Part shown: piece by piece, positions 35,525 to 47,778 of the stretch
Numbering within the stretch: the first letter of the stretch is position 1
How the letters are laid out: every line of letters begins with the position of its first letter
DNA from: Schistosoma mansoni
Taxonomy: Eukaryota; Platyhelminthes; Trematoda; Strigeidida; Schistosomatidae
DNA length: 64,000 bases
Assembly: GCF_000237925.1 (NCBI RefSeq)
Contig: NC_031495.1
Span: forward strand, 28,836,679 to 28,900,678
Direction: 5' to 3'
Notes under the pieces: model-generated
Told to the model about the DNA's origin: nothing
Seen by the model: the letters and a program-made list of their open reading frames with translations, nothing else
The model's database searches: none
Program-made: the position numbers and the translations under genes

Positions 35525-35935
35525 CTGTTATATCCCCTGGCGAATTATGAATGGTAAATCTGAGGTCTATTTATGGACAAATGTAATATGCCTATTTCCT
35601 ATTGTATAGTTGTTAAATAACTGACCTAATCGTATTCGTGTTCCTTTTATCATAACCTTCATTTTGACCTTTGAACTATCGTTATTGATTACTTTCCCCC
35701 TATCTACAGCCACATTGACCAATTATTGTACAAATGTTATCTTTCTATTTTTTGGTATAATTTGGTCTGTTTGGTTAGTATATAAACCTAGTATGCTTGT
35801 GAATAATGATTCATATTGCCGAGGCTGTTATTTGTGTTCTGGACTTAACGGGCTGGGCTAGGCAGATAGGAAGGACCGGATTGCACCCAAGACTGCTCGT
35901 ACGTATTTCCTGTATCATTGGACGTATATATATAT
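35525..35935 (+). repeat. LTR-like dispersed repeat, copy B
   Basis: Reverse-complement relative of 48285-48850: both hold (in this sense) TGTTAT...CCC near the start, a TATATAAACC box, ATTCATATTGC, GAGGCTGTTATT, GTGTTCTGGACTTAA, GGGCTAGGC and CTGCTCGTACG in the same order. It starts TGTTATATCCC. This promoter-like layout suggests an LTR. It ends by a short (TA) run at 35927-35942. Confidence 0.55.
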
Positions 35936-35942
35936 ATATATA

Positions 35943-37529
35943 TTAAGAGGGCAAATTCGTACGTTATAACAATAACAACGGTTACGCACAACAGACGTCC
36001 ACATCCAACGGCTACGGCTGCCATTAACGCATGCTGGAGAGGGGTTGTCCCTGAAGGTTTATCCTGTCGTAAGTTTTGGGGTTAGAGGAACTTCAGGGTT
36101 TCCTGAAATTTTTGAAAGATTGACCACGAGTGTTGTGGTGCCAACACCCCTAAGTGTTATCTATATCTCACAGTCTAAAAGCAGACGTTTATCGTAATGG
36201 GCCTCTTTGGAGAGTGTAGAAAATGATCATGATGTGTTTTATGAAGATGAGTGAGAGTAATACAGACATCTGTAATTTCGTTTTGTGTCAGTGATGTTTA
36301 GTTTGAGAGAACAAATCGCAGTACAGAGGGTTCTGGTAACCTTCAGAATCCTTTTTAAAATTGTCATGAGGCTCAGAGCTGTCATCAATAAATATAATAG
36401 GTTTATCGTACCTGTTAAACCCGCCTCTGTAAAGCACTACCAGGCCTCTATATTGTCAGGCCAGAATGACGTGAGTTGCGAGGTGGGAGCGTAAGGCTCT
36501 TGGGTATGTGTCCAGATATATTAAGAATAAAGTATACAAATATTTTTAAAAATCCGAGAACACAGCTGGAATATCACGATATGTAACAAATTTGTTATGT
36601 TACAACAGGCAACAGAAACAATGTTAATATTTTAGTGTACAAGATCACGTCGGGCTCATCACTAAAGATGTTACTGATATTCACTGTTTGACACCGCTGT
36701 TATTCGCAATGCATTCACAATCAATAACCTAAAAACCGGTCAAATAGAAGTCACGAATGAGGGATTTTGGAGGTACATTTGGAAGGTATTCCATTTGTCC
36801 AGGTGTATATGATCTTAGCTGGCTAGCAGTTGCAGGGGATGCGTAGCACGGGTTACCCAATGGTGACCTGGTGCGGATATTTGTCCGAGCGCCTTCAGCC
36901 AGGGTGCGTCCGTTAAAACTAGTGGGATCAGTATCACTGTCGAAGATTCACAGAACTAGTTTTTTGGGATCTATTTAACGCTATATGCTTTATGCTTAGG
37001 GTAAATTAGCATAAACATTAGCCACTGTGTCATACACTGGCGGCACGAAGTTTCATACACTCGAGGCTGTTGGCCATTATTGTGGCTATGTTCCCATGTG
37101 TCCTAGCAATGTAGCGTATAGTTTTCATGATTGGCATGTTGATAATAATATAAAGAGAATAAAGTTGTCAGGACATGTATGAAGCATAACATCCCTTTTG
37201 AGTTTTTTGAGAGTGTCTCATTCATAGAGTCTCGACAGTACACAGAGGTATATAACAAACCTTTAGATCAAGGCATTAACTGTTTATAAATAATACGAAA
37301 GGAAGGCAAAAATGGACGTCAGAATAACGCAATGATGATCTAATATTATTCAATTATTCATAGGCTCTAACTTTTTTTTATTTTATACTAAAATCTGGGC
37401 TACAGCAGAAACAGTGTAATTAGGCACAGGATAAAAGCTGTCTGAGAAATGAAACTACTACGACTCTGAGGAGCTTGCCTCAGGGCGGCTATTCCATTTT
37501 TAAATTGCTTCAGGAGGGTGGCGTACTTG
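35943..37529. other. No firm gene; probable decayed repeats
   Basis: 36000-36130 and 36830-36960 are GC-richer than their surroundings and look like parts of repeats. The frame at 36285-36494 has no recognisable motif. Confidence 0.35.
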
Positions 37530-37572
<43 letters not shown>

Positions 37573-37575
37573 TAC
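37530..37575. repeat. (AT)n microsatellite
   Basis: Alternating TA of about 46 bp with one interruption, abutting the next LINE fragment. Confidence 0.95.
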
Positions 37576-37705
37576 GAACTGAAAACAGACATGAAAAGGA
37601 TGGATCACAACTGGAAAGTACTAGAAAGGATTACCCAGGACAAAGTTTAATGGAGAATGCTGGTGAGTTGACTTCGCTCCTCCATGAAGGGTAACAGGCA
37701 TAAGT
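37576..37705 (+). mobile_element. RTE LINE (family 2) extreme 3' end
   Basis: ACATGAAAAGGATGG, GGATTACCCAGGACA and GGTAACAGGCATAAGTAA match the last 120 bp of the copy at 44685-47778. Confidence 0.8.
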
Positions 37706-38489
37706 AATTATATATTAATATGTTAATACAAACTATTGTTACTATTTCTTAAAATTATACCAAATATTTTTGTTAATTGGCTATACAAGCAGTAATTATG
37801 AATAATGTTGAAGAAAATAATTTACTATTATGTTTATAACTACTTGTCCACTAAATTTTTTTTCTTTTTGGTTTAATATTTCACATCGTTTGTATTTAAA
37901 CATACTCTTCTTTTTATGAAATGACCATCAAAAGTTTCATCTGGTCTCCTTCAAATTGAAAAAGAATTAAATCTCTTTGAAACGGACTAATATTGTGATC
38001 AAGTGAATAAATAATATTGTTATTAAACAATAATCAAAAGATGAATATTATAATAACCTATAAAATTTCAAGATGAAAATAAGCTACCTCATTTATACCT
38101 TGTTGGATGTTTATTTATTATAGTAGTCAAGTTGAATGAAAAAATACATGAAAACTGTTAAGTCAGGATTACTATTCAGATGAAAAAAAGAAAATGCATC
38201 ATTCGATCTAGACTAATATCTAGGTTTATCTCAAGATTTATAACCTAATCATTCATCCATTGAAGTGATGTCAAGTCCGTTTCGATTGTCAAATTAATAA
38301 GAGTGACAATATACCTTGAAGATTGATTATCTTTCACTCATCTTACTTTTTTTTAACTAATAAGCTTCAAATCGTCTCATCAGAAATTACGAGTATAGTA
38401 ATATTACTGGGATAATTTTTAATACACTAGAAATTGACTTGAGAATTGTAAAATAATCTTATACATTAAAAATGTGAACAAATCTAAGT

Positions 38490-38660
38490 CATATCACGGC
38501 TGGAAACTTGGAAGCACTGGGAGACCATTTCTTCTTAGTATGGGACTCCTCAGCAGTGGGCATCTAAGATCTCAGACATGGTAATCGAACCCAGAAACTT
38601 CAATCTAACGCGCGTCCAGTGCTACCATGTTTTCAATGATGGTCTAACTTAGATCGAATC
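38490..38660 (-). repeat. tRNA-like SINE (Sm-alpha type), decayed
   Basis: In the minus sense it carries a B-box-like GGGTTCGATTAC, then the shared stretch CTGCTGAGGAGTCCCATA and CAGTGCTTCCAAG found in the SINEs at 53175 and 56140. Confidence 0.7.
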
Positions 38661-39429
38661 GTGATTTCAAAGAAATCCAACGATCTCCACAACCTCATAT
38701 TGATGATCTTATCCAGTTAAGTGAATGTATAAATCGATTTGATTTCGCTAGAAATGTAAGCAACTTCTGTGATTGTTGTGGTCGTAGAAAGCTTATGTAT
38801 TTTCCTAGGATTACTATCAGCTTTTTTATATAATATTGAAGATATTAAGCAAAAATATTTATTTTTAGATCCTTTTATAGACAAAAATAGTTTATTGAAT
38901 CCTCGTTACCACCCACAAATTCGTCGAATGGTAAAGAAATAAAATGGAGTATCGCAACAATGAAATGGGAAAGTTGCGCATAATAATCGATTTGTTTTAG
39001 CATTCTTATAACACAAACAAGTCTATTATTCAGTCAGTTACTGATTAAAAAAATGTATTTGGGGGTTTGTTTTGAACAAAAAAAGTTGTAGAAAAACCAT
39101 TGATTTACTGTTTATTTATAATCTTTATCGAGAATAGAGGACATTCGATCGTTAATAATTTCACAGTCATTTATTTTCTGTATTGGAAAAATAATGATTT
39201 TTTTGCACTAAGTATAAGAGTTCTATGGACTGTAAAATAATATTTTTCATAAACCATTTAACATGATTTAAGATGAATGTTATTACCTTTTTAGTTTTAC
39301 TCAAAAATTAAGTTATTTACTTAATTTCAATTACGTCGGCCCTATAGTATGGTTACACAGAATTATGACGCTAATTTAATTTGACAAGTATCAATCATGT
39401 ATATTAAGATGTTTCTGACTATTGGTTTG
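38661..39429. other. No gene recognised
   Basis: Very AT-rich intergenic DNA without a coding signature. Confidence 0.4.
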
Positions 39430-39792
39430 TTAACCGACTGTAAGGATGGCTTGTTGGCAAACTTTAGAAAACCTCAAGAAGCATAGAAAGAGTCAAAGAC
39501 ATTCCATCCAATCACCGCTAGAGGAACATCCTAGAATGTCGATTTGTAACTTCCCTATTGGATGAATAAAAAGGACCCCCTATGTGCCTATTGGCTGTCC
39601 GAAATGATGATTTACTTTCAGCCAAAAACTATAAGTACATGGGATTTTTGTACTATATTTGACACTGTTTAGAATAACATTCCTACCTACTAGTCTTCTG
39701 TCTTCTCATTTTGCGATTTTGGAGGGTTCTAGCGTTCGAGTGCTCAAGTATTACGTGACATACTAAGAATCTAAGTTCGGGATATAACACCG
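39430..39792 (+). repeat. LTR-like sequence, solo
   Basis: Contains CCAATCACC, GGATGAATAAAAAGGACCCC and a TATAAGTACATGGG box, and ends GGGATATAACA, the inverse of the TGTTATATCCC that opens the repeat at 35525. The composition and promoter-like boxes fit an LTR. No internal region or target duplication was found, and the 5' limit is a guess. Confidence 0.4.
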
Positions 39793-41373
39793 ACAAGTAA
39801 CTAATCATCATACTATTTTGATAGAACGTTTTGTACACAGATAATAATAAATATTTTCATTAGTATTCTGTAAATCGGTGGTCTTGTGTTTAACACTTCA
39901 GAATAAATGATTACTTTGATCATATCAATCACATGAAAGCCCTTATGACAAAGAGGGTTTTAGGTGATAACATTATAATTAGTTACGTTTGTTGTTTACT
40001 ATTTTGTCACAATAGTTATTAGCAGTTCCATTTTAAAGTTAATGTATCTTTCAAGTGAATTCATTACTGGGTTTTGTACAGTTGTATAACTTTTGTTTTT
40101 CTACTTGAGTTTCTTTCGCATAAGAATGATCATTCGATCTGGACAACGATATCATTTCTCTTTCACATTTACTAATGATGATTTTCTGTGATATTACATT
40201 GCAAAATATATTCATTAATTTCCTTTAATTTGTACTTAAGTAGTATAGAATTATCAAGTGTTACATTCTAATTATCTCTGTTTATGCGATATAACAACAA
40301 AAAGATATATGGACTTGCTAATCAGAACTAAATTTCATAGCCCGTTAATTGACCTACAAAAGTAAAAGTCAATAATTACATATGTTTCAAATGAATTTTA
40401 ATTATGTTTATTTTTTAAAAAAATATTTTCTAGATATGCTTCACATTGTTATATAAAACGCCTTATTTTCACTGGTGAGGCATCTTGTCTTCTGATACTC
40501 ATTTGCTAGGCGCCATCCTGTCTGGATAATCTCGATTTGTGAACAATTACCTATAGGCTATACCGATTTCATTAATTCAAGAGATTGATCGATACCAGTC
40601 AATTCAAATCACACCAAATTTCTATAATGTAATCATGTGTAACTACTTTTGGTTCAATTTTATTTTACTATTCTCTAGATATATTAGCTTTGAATTCTAA
40701 GAAAATGAAGGAAATTTCCTATGAAATCTCAAAGAATCAGGGAAACAGATTATTTATTATTAGGTTATTAGTAGTTCACTTATTACTGCAGATATATAAG
40801 TTGATTAGGTAGAGTCAATGATCAACAATATATTAGTCATAATAAAAGGTATAATCAGTGTATCATATTGTGATCACTAAAATTAGTGAAATTTTATACT
40901 ATAATCTCTATTCACCGGCATTGAAACCATTCATTTAGAGATGTTAATACTCACTAACGAAGAACAAAATATATTTATTATTCAGAAAGCTTCCATTATA
41001 AATAGTATTTATGCATGTAGCAATTAATATTTATTAAACAGTTTCATATGCTGGGTGCAAGTAGAAAAGACCAAGTTTATACAGGTGTGAGATTCTATTC
41101 TCAATGTAGAATGAGATTGACAATCAGAAGTCGTTTTCACGAAGATGAGTCCTTATAAATAAACTGTTAAAACTGGATGAGGGAGAAAGAAGGCTATTGT
41201 ATTACAGACTGAGGAACTAAAAGTGAGAATAAAGACGACCAAAACTTCAACAAAATATAATAATTAACGATTCCCATAAATAACGGAAATATTCAAAAAT
41301 TCAGTAAACCACTCCAAATAGGATGATATAATTAACCATCGGCAAATACAATTACATGAAGTCAATTTTTTTC
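39793..41373. other. No gene recognised
   Basis: AT-rich; several short frames, none convincing. Confidence 0.4.
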
Positions 41374-41644
41374 AGGATTTGAAGAGATACTGTAATCGAG
41401 AATAATGAAATGTACCATGGACATATCCACAAATTTCTACTTCACCATTATTAGGCAATATCGTTAGTTGTTATAGATATCTATTCATTATGAAGGAACG
41501 ATGATATTTGATCACTGAATAACAGTCTTATTCGAAACCATCTTACACTATTATGAATACTTCGAAAATCTGCCCACTAAAGACGTAAACCACTGGTAAC
41601 ACTGATTTGTAATTTGAAAATTCGCATCACTCTAAAATACTATG
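41374..41644 (+). repeat. Left arm of a 271-bp near-perfect inverted repeat
   Basis: The reverse complement equals 44150-44420 with one mismatch seen by eye (position about 41456). Weaker similarity continues some 15-20 bp outward (GAAGTCAA). The arms enclose 2.5 kb with the metallothionein gene and the assembly gap. Confidence 0.93.
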
Positions 41645-41970
41645 ATAATTAGAAGTATTTGAATTGTAGTATAAACTAGTAATCCCCGGAATAACGCAAT
41701 GTAATCAAGAAGTATTAGATGAGCCCGAACGAATGTATTGTATTTGGAATTCAAAATTACAACAGTCATCAATACGAAGAAGTCATTGATTTATTTAAAC
41801 ATCACATCCGCCACAGCTCGAATTGAAGTGTAAGTGTCTGTAATCGATTGTTTGTCATCTTCTTAAGTTCATCCTACATCTGTCCGATGGTGTATTGAAT
41901 GTACACTCTGTATTATCTAGAATGCACTCATTAGTATTAGAATTAACAACGGAAATTGGAACAGACTCAC

Positions 41971-42901
41971 CTGGGTTCTAGAATTGTATACAATCAGCAT
42001 GTCGGTTGTGTAGTGAAACCATTGATATTTAGAATTTGCATCATGGACTTTCCAACAATATCCTCCCCCACGAAATAATGTTGGGTCCTTGATTCGCAAT
42101 GTTTTAGCCAATATGACGTTCCCAATTTGCATTATCTTCTCAAATCTTACGCATCGACTACTGCATGTGAGTATTTGGGAATAAACACTGATATATGATT
42201 TGAGGTATTCCATCATGTGACTTTGACTTGAATAAAAATCATGATACATATACTTTTTGTTATTCATATTAGAATATACAGATGGATATGCATTGATATA
42301 TGTAATTAACACATGTGATTTAACTAGGCTTGATTTACCTGCGAAACAATCGAATAGAAAACATTCATCTGCCTCATATTCATTAGGATAATCTTGAAAT
42401 TGATTTGGATTCTCTGTCTGTGCAAACTTCACATCTGGGCAAACTGGTTCTCTGGTTGCTTCGGGAAATTTTGCTTTCCCATCTGATTCATCGTACCACT
42501 GACTAGGGATTCTACTCGAAACACATTGTTCGTGAGAATATGCAACATCTGATACGAGAACATCGGAAATGTGACTAGAGTTCGACTCATTAGGAACATA
42601 TTTGTCACATTCATTAGGAATATCATTAGAGATAAATTGATTGTGAGGACCACTGACACTTGACATGATATCAGAATTCGATTTCTCTGAAATATTTTCC
42701 TCAGATTGAATAAGAGTTTCATTAGAGAATAATGGATCATCAGGGAATTCTGCATCTACCAAAACTGAATCTGGCTTTTGATCATGATTTGACTCATTCA
42801 ACATTTTGTTCTCAGAGTTGTAAGAAATTCCATCAGAAGTATGTGAATTATCACGACAAACCATATTTGGTACAATAACATGAGAAATCCGAATAAGTTT
42901 G
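41971..42901 (-). CDS. Large exon of an unrecognised acidic, Ser/Asn-rich protein
   Basis: Minus-strand open frame from the assembly gap down to a good donor (ACCCAG|GTGAGT at 41970); about 310 codons. The first two thirds are rich in Ser, Asn, Asp and Glu with loose repeats (NDIPNE, YVPNESN, LNESN). From about 42340 it becomes more globular: DECFLFDCFAGKSSLVKSH, then QSHMMEYLKSYISVYSQI, VILAKTLRIKDPTLFRGGGY and YQWFHYTTDMLIVYNSRTQ. No signal peptide or known motif is visible. The 5' part is lost in the gap. A minus-strand frame at 43336-43587 could belong upstream. Family unknown; the long open frame in AT-rich DNA makes a real gene likely. Confidence 0.55.
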
Positions 42902-43101
42902 NNNNNNNNNNNNNNNNNNNNNNNNNNNNNNNNNNNNNNNNNNNNNNNNNNNNNNNNNNNNNNNNNNNNNNNNNNNNNNNNNNNNNNNNNNNNNNNNNNN
43001 NNNNNNNNNNNNNNNNNNNNNNNNNNNNNNNNNNNNNNNNNNNNNNNNNNNNNNNNNNNNNNNNNNNNNNNNNNNNNNNNNNNNNNNNNNNNNNNNNNNN
43101 N
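42902..43101. other. Assembly gap, 200 N
   Basis: Exactly 200 Ns, probably a scaffold join of unknown true size. It lies between the minus-strand exon and the metallothionein promoter. Confidence 0.99.
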
Positions 43102-43154
43102 ATTCACAAAAATGTGAAAATGAACTGATTTTATGTGAAATATTGAAGGAATAG

Positions 43155-43163
43155 TATATAAAT
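43155..43163 (+). promoter_or_regulatory. TATA-like box of the metallothionein gene
   Basis: TATATAAAT, 54 bases before the ATG, a fitting distance for a short 5' UTR. No clear metal-response element (TGCRCNC) was found in the 115 bp between the gap and the ATG; such sites may lie in the gap. Confidence 0.5.
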
Positions 43164-43216
43164 GAGAATGAACGTGTCATATATGTTGTACAATTTCGTA
43201 CATTTGAGCTAATACA

Positions 43217-43980
43217 ATGTCTGGTAAGTATATACAATATTGCATATTGTAATGTGTTTAATGGTGATGACTATGAGAATGGGACTGCTGATCCTAGATT
43301 TTACTCAGGATTTGAACGTGTTAGTAATGACAATGTTAGCCATAGTAGATAATATGTTTTCTTCTCTGTATTCCAAACGCAGTGTATAATAGATGATGAA
43401 GTTTCGCATATGGAACTACTCCTAATCGATTCCTACCACTTATGACAATTTTCATGAAAATTTTCTCATACCATCTAGAGCAGTAGTAGAGGAGAGGAGG
43501 AAGTATGGATAGTTGCCAGATGGGAGTGAAGCACTGATTGTCAACATTCTCATTGTGTTTACTCACCCATTGATCAGTAGTTTCCATATCAACCTATAAA
43601 AAACCTATTGTGATTACTACCAATATTATTATAATTACAACAAACTCAACACACTATATGTGTATAGGGTGTTTAACATTAGTTATTCATTTGAGGTTCA
43701 ATATTGTGTGGGGAAAGCGATACCTTAACTTATTTACTGGACGGTTTGACTATATTCCATGCTGACTGAGGGATAAGATTATTTCGAAATAGTTGGACAT
43801 TATAACATTGATTTTTCATGAAGTTTTGTAATTCATTTGATCGAAATTCTTGTACTAAATGATTGGTTGAATATTTTATTTATTGAAGACTGCTGTGAAG
43901 GAAAATGTGGTTGCGGATCGAGCTGTAACTGCACCTCTGGCACCTGTAAATGTGATGGCAAATGTTCGGGATCCAAATAA
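43217..43980 (+). CDS. Metallothionein, 32 residues, two exons
   Basis: Exon 1 is only seven coding bases (43217-43223, ATGTCTG, donor GTAAGT). Exon 2 is 43889-43980 after TTATTGAAG, and the phases join (G+AC). Product: MSDCCEGKCGCGSSC, then NCTSGTCKCDGKCSGSK. It has nine cysteines in CC, CxC and CxxxC patterns, no aromatic residue and no His. Nine Cys in about 30 residues matches one beta-type metal-thiolate domain (three divalent metals), about half the size of ordinary 60-residue two-domain metallothioneins. Role by family: cytosolic binding of zinc, copper or cadmium and metal or oxidative stress defence. It sits between the arms of the 41374/44150 inverted repeat. The gene is too short for ordinary ORF finding. 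Confidence 0.9.
43336..43587 (-). CDS. Possible exon opposite the metallothionein intron
   Basis: 83-codon frame in the metallothionein intron, antisense: METTDQWVSKHNEN, then WQLSILPPLLYYCSRWYEK, MKIVISGRNRLGVVPYAK. It looks protein-like and could be an upstream exon of the 41971-42901 gene. A donor-like TGG|GTGAGT occurs eight codons in. Unrecognised; it may be chance. Confidence 0.25.
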   Translation of the reverse strand: METTDQWVSKHNENVDNQCFTPIWQLSILPPLLYYCSRWYEKIFMKIVISGRNRLGVVPYAKLHHLLYTAFGIQRRKHIIYYG

Positions 43981-44074
43981 CCAAACACACTCATATGGAT
44001 GTGGATCAAGAAATCAACGAGTAGGAGTACAGTTTCGACAGCTTGTCAACACAATGTAATAAGAAAAATTAAAC

Positions 44075-44080
44075 AATAAA
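44075..44080 (+). terminator. Poly(A) signal of the metallothionein gene
   Basis: AATAAA 94 bases after the stop; a second, overlapping AATAAA follows at 44079-44084. Confidence 0.65.
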
Positions 44081-44149
44081 TAAAGCTATTCATGCTTTTC
44101 TAAATGAAATTCGTCTTTTAATTCACTAGGGAATTAGAATAGATGTTGA

Positions 44150-44420
44150 CATAGTATTTTAGAGTGATGCGAATTTTCAAATTACAAATCAGTGTTACCA
44201 GTGGTTTACGTCTTTAGTGGGCAGATTTTCGAAGTATTCATAATAGTGTAAGATGGTTTCGAATAAGACTGTTATTCAGTGATCAAATATCATCGTTCCT
44301 TCATAATGAATAGATATCTATAACAACTAACGATATTTCCTAATAATGGTGAAGTAGAAATTTGTGGATATGTCCATGGTACATTTCATTATTCTCGATT
44401 ACAGTATCTCTTCAAATCCT
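44150..44420 (-). repeat. Right arm of the 271-bp inverted repeat
   Basis: Partner of 41374-41644, opposite orientation, one mismatch seen. Confidence 0.93.
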
Positions 44421-44684
44421 AAAAAAACTTTGACTTCACTGGAATATGATATTATATATATATATATAAATATAACAATTTTATTGTCATTTTTCAATAA
44501 ACCTTTATATTATTCTAATACCTATTTATTCTCCGTATGTGTTACCGTTGACAAATAGTTCAATATTCTACTTTTTCACAGTTCTGGATTGTTATTTTGA
44601 TGCAAAATTTAGTTTTCCTTTTGTACAAATCATTGAACATATATTAACTTCTTAAATGCAGGTATGAATTCTTCACCAATATAT

Positions 44685-47600
44685 GCTTGGATAACTCCGC
44701 CTGTATCTCTTCCAGAGTTTCTACTGGTCTCAAGCCCGGGTAAAGAATGTAGGTTGTGCATGGGTTTGGCAACCCCATCCCATAGAAGAAAATCTTGCTG
44801 AGAAAACGCCTACCAGATTAAACATATTAAACCATTTAATCTTTGCCCTGGGAGTCGAAGGAAGAATTATGACGCCTCATGATGAAAGATGAGATTTTTC
44901 GGAAGTCACGGGGCCGATGCCCCTTCTAACAACAAGAGTAACAATTTTTATAGGTACATGGAACTTCCGGACAATTTGGGATATCAGGAAGATCAATCAA
45001 ATAGCAACAAAAATGAGAAGATACAAATTGGCAGTACTTTGAATCAGCGAAACCCATCGAACCCAAGCTGGACAGCAAAGGTTAGATACGGGAGAGATGC
45101 TGCTGTACTCCGGTCACGAAGGGGAAATTGCTCCACACACTCTAGGAGTTGCTCTAATTCTGTCCAAAGAAGCACGAAATGCACTTGTAGGATGGGAATC
45201 TAATGGACCCAGGATAATCAAGGAATCATTCAAAACAAAGAAGGAGGGAATCACAATGAATGTCATTTAATGTTATGTACCCACCAATGATAGCAGCGAT
45301 GACAATGAAGATCATTTCTACTCAAGGCTGTAATCAATCATAGCAAAGTGCCCAAGAAAGTACCTCAACACCCTGATGGGAGATCTAAACGCTTAAGTCG
45401 GAATGGACAACACAGGATATGAAAGTATAATGGACTGGGAGAGAGAAATGGAAATGGGGAGAGATTTGCAAATCTATGTGCAGTCAACAAATTGGTTATA
45501 GGAGCACAGTAATGCCACATACATGCATACAAAAAGCTACATAGATCTCACCGCACCACATCATAGAGAAACAGATAGATCATATTTGTATCAACAAAAA
45601 ATTCCTAAGGACAATGGAAGATGTGACAACCATGAGGGAGTGGAACTGACATAGCTTCAGATTACACCTAGTTGTGGCCAAGATGAAACTGAAGCTAAAA
45701 AAACACTAGAAAACTGTGGAAGCAGCATTACAAAGGTTCAGTACACCCTTCCTTCTACATACTGACAAACTCAACCAATTCAAAATAACTTTCAACAACA
45801 GGTTACAAGCTTTACAGGATCTACTGAAAGAACAAGAAACTAGTGTGGAGGACAATAGGAAGTAGATCAAAGAAGCATTAACTCCAATGTGTCAGGAGGT
45901 TCTGGGTCTCAAGAAGCATCATCATAAGGAGTGAATCTCTATGGAAACCCAACACAAGATTGAAGAAAGGAAGAACAAGGAGATGACAATTAACAACAGT
46001 CGATCACGAGCAGAGAAAGTCAAGGCACAAGTTAAATAGACATAAGCAAACAAGGAAGTGAAGAAGAGCATTAATGCCGACAGCAGAAATAAGTGGAAGA
46101 ACTAGCAACGGCGCCGGAGAAAGCTGTGAGAGAAAGAAATATAAAAAAACTGTATGGCAGAACGAAGAAACTTGTAGGGAGATATGTTAAACCAGCTTCA
46201 GTGAACCAGGAGGATATTGAAACAACAACTACATACCTTCCTACAGATGCCAATCCACAAACGGTCAAAGAAATCAGGATGGTCATCAAACAAATCAAGA
46301 GTGGAAAAGCAGCAGGACCCGATAATAAAGCAGGCGAATTCCTGATATAAGATGTACAAGCAACTGCAAACATGTTCCATGTTCTATTTAGGAAGATTTG
46401 AAAAGCAGGACAAGTGCCGACAGACTGGTATGAGGAATATCTCATCAAGATACCAAAGAAAGGAGATCAAAGCAAACATGAGAATTATAAAGACATCACA
46501 ATACTATCAATACCAGGAAACGTTTTCAACAGAGTTTTTTTAACCGGATGAATGATTCAGTAGACATCCAACTTCGAGATCAAGAAGCTGGATTCCTTAA
46601 GGATCACTCGTGCACAGACCAAATCGCAACACTACTGATCATCGTTCAACAATCGAATGAATGGAACTTGTCACTAAACGCTAACTTCATTGGCTATGGG
46701 AAAGCGTTTTACAGCTTGGATAGGAGGATTTTACGGGCCCTTCTTCGACACTATGGAGTTCCTGAGAAGATTGTCAACATTAACCGGAATTCATACAACG
46801 GACTACACTGCATAGTTATGCATGGAGGACAGCTGACAGATGCATTCCAAGTAAGGACCGGAGTCAGACAAGGCTGTCTACTCTCTCCCCTGCTCTTTCT
46901 TCTGGTGTTTGACTGGATTATGAAGACTTCCACGTCTAAGGGGAAGCACGGAATACAATGGACATATCTGAATCAATTAGATGATTTGGACTTCGCAGAT
47001 GACCTAGCTCTTCTATCCCATACACATCAACAAATGAAGGTCAAGATAACCACAGTAGCAGCAGCCTCTGCATCAGTAGGCCTCAGTATACACAAAGGAA
47101 AAAGCAAGATAATCGAATATAACACAGCTAAAACCAACTCAGTCACACTTGACGGAGAAGCTCTAGAAGAGGTGGAAACGTTCACGTATCTGAGTGGCAT
47201 CATTGGTGAACAAGGAGGACGCAGATGTAAAGGCGAGGGTTGGCGAGGCAAAGGCAGCATTCTTACAATTGAAGAGCATTTGGGACTCAAAACAACTGTT
47301 AATCAATATCAAAGTGAGAATCTTCAATACGAACGTCAAGACAGTTCTACTGTATGGAGCTGAAACTTGGAGAACTACCACAACCATCATTAAGAAGGTA
47401 CAAGTATTTGTAAACAGATGTCTACGCAAAATACTGAACATCCATTGGCCGGATATCATCAGCAACAGCCTTCTGTGGGAAAGGACAAGCCAGCTTCTAG
47501 CTGAAGAGGAAATTAGGAAAAGACGTTAGAAGTGGATAGGAAATACACTGAGGAAATCACCAAACTGCATCATGAGGCAAGCCCTAACTTGGAATCCTAA

Positions 47601-47778
47601 AGGGAAGCGGGGAAGAGGAAGGCCAAAGAACACATTACTCCGGGAAATAGAAGCAGATATGAAAAGGATGAATGTTAACTGGAAGGAACTGGAAAGGATT
47701 GCCCAGGACAGGGCTGGATGGAGAATGCTGGTGTGCAGCCTATGCTTCTCAACGAGGGGTAACAAGCGTAAGTAAGCA
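44685..47778 (+). mobile_element. RTE LINE (family 2, SR3/Perere-3-like), nearly full length, broken
   Basis: About 3.1 kb. It opens with a conserved leader (CTGGTCTCAAGCCCGGGTAA near 44730), then the endonuclease start (TACATGGAACTTCCGGACAA, i.e. TWN-R-like, near 44957), linker, RT and a C-terminus ending in the GTAACAAGCGTAAGTAAG tail. Frames are repeatedly shifted. Readable pieces are 46093-46350 (IKSGKAAGPDNKAG) and 46548-47363. Other copies: 37576, 51028, 54507, 60227, 61682. Assignment to the SR3/Perere-3 group is from memory. Confidence 0.88.
46548..47363 (+). pseudogene. RT domain of RTE family 2, broken
   Basis: 271 aa: EAGFLKDHSCTDQIATLL, then a motif A remnant (GYGKAFYSLDRR, in place of DYxKAFDSxDR), GVRQGCLLSPLLFLLVFDWI, the catalytic LDFADDLALLSHT, and [16 protein letters not shown]. 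The C-terminal part continues in another frame at 47194-47529 ([26 protein letters not shown]). A TAG at 47527-47529 lies before [10 protein letters not shown] and is shared with the copy at 60337. Confidence 0.88.

Noticed and set aside
42880-43128. Frames composed mostly of X
   Set aside because: They cross the 200-N assembly gap and carry no information.
41374-44420. Calling the 271-bp arms the terminal repeats of a DNA transposon
   Set aside because: Similarity fades gradually beyond the arms, no target duplication is visible, and no transposase is recognised inside; left as an unexplained inverted repeat.
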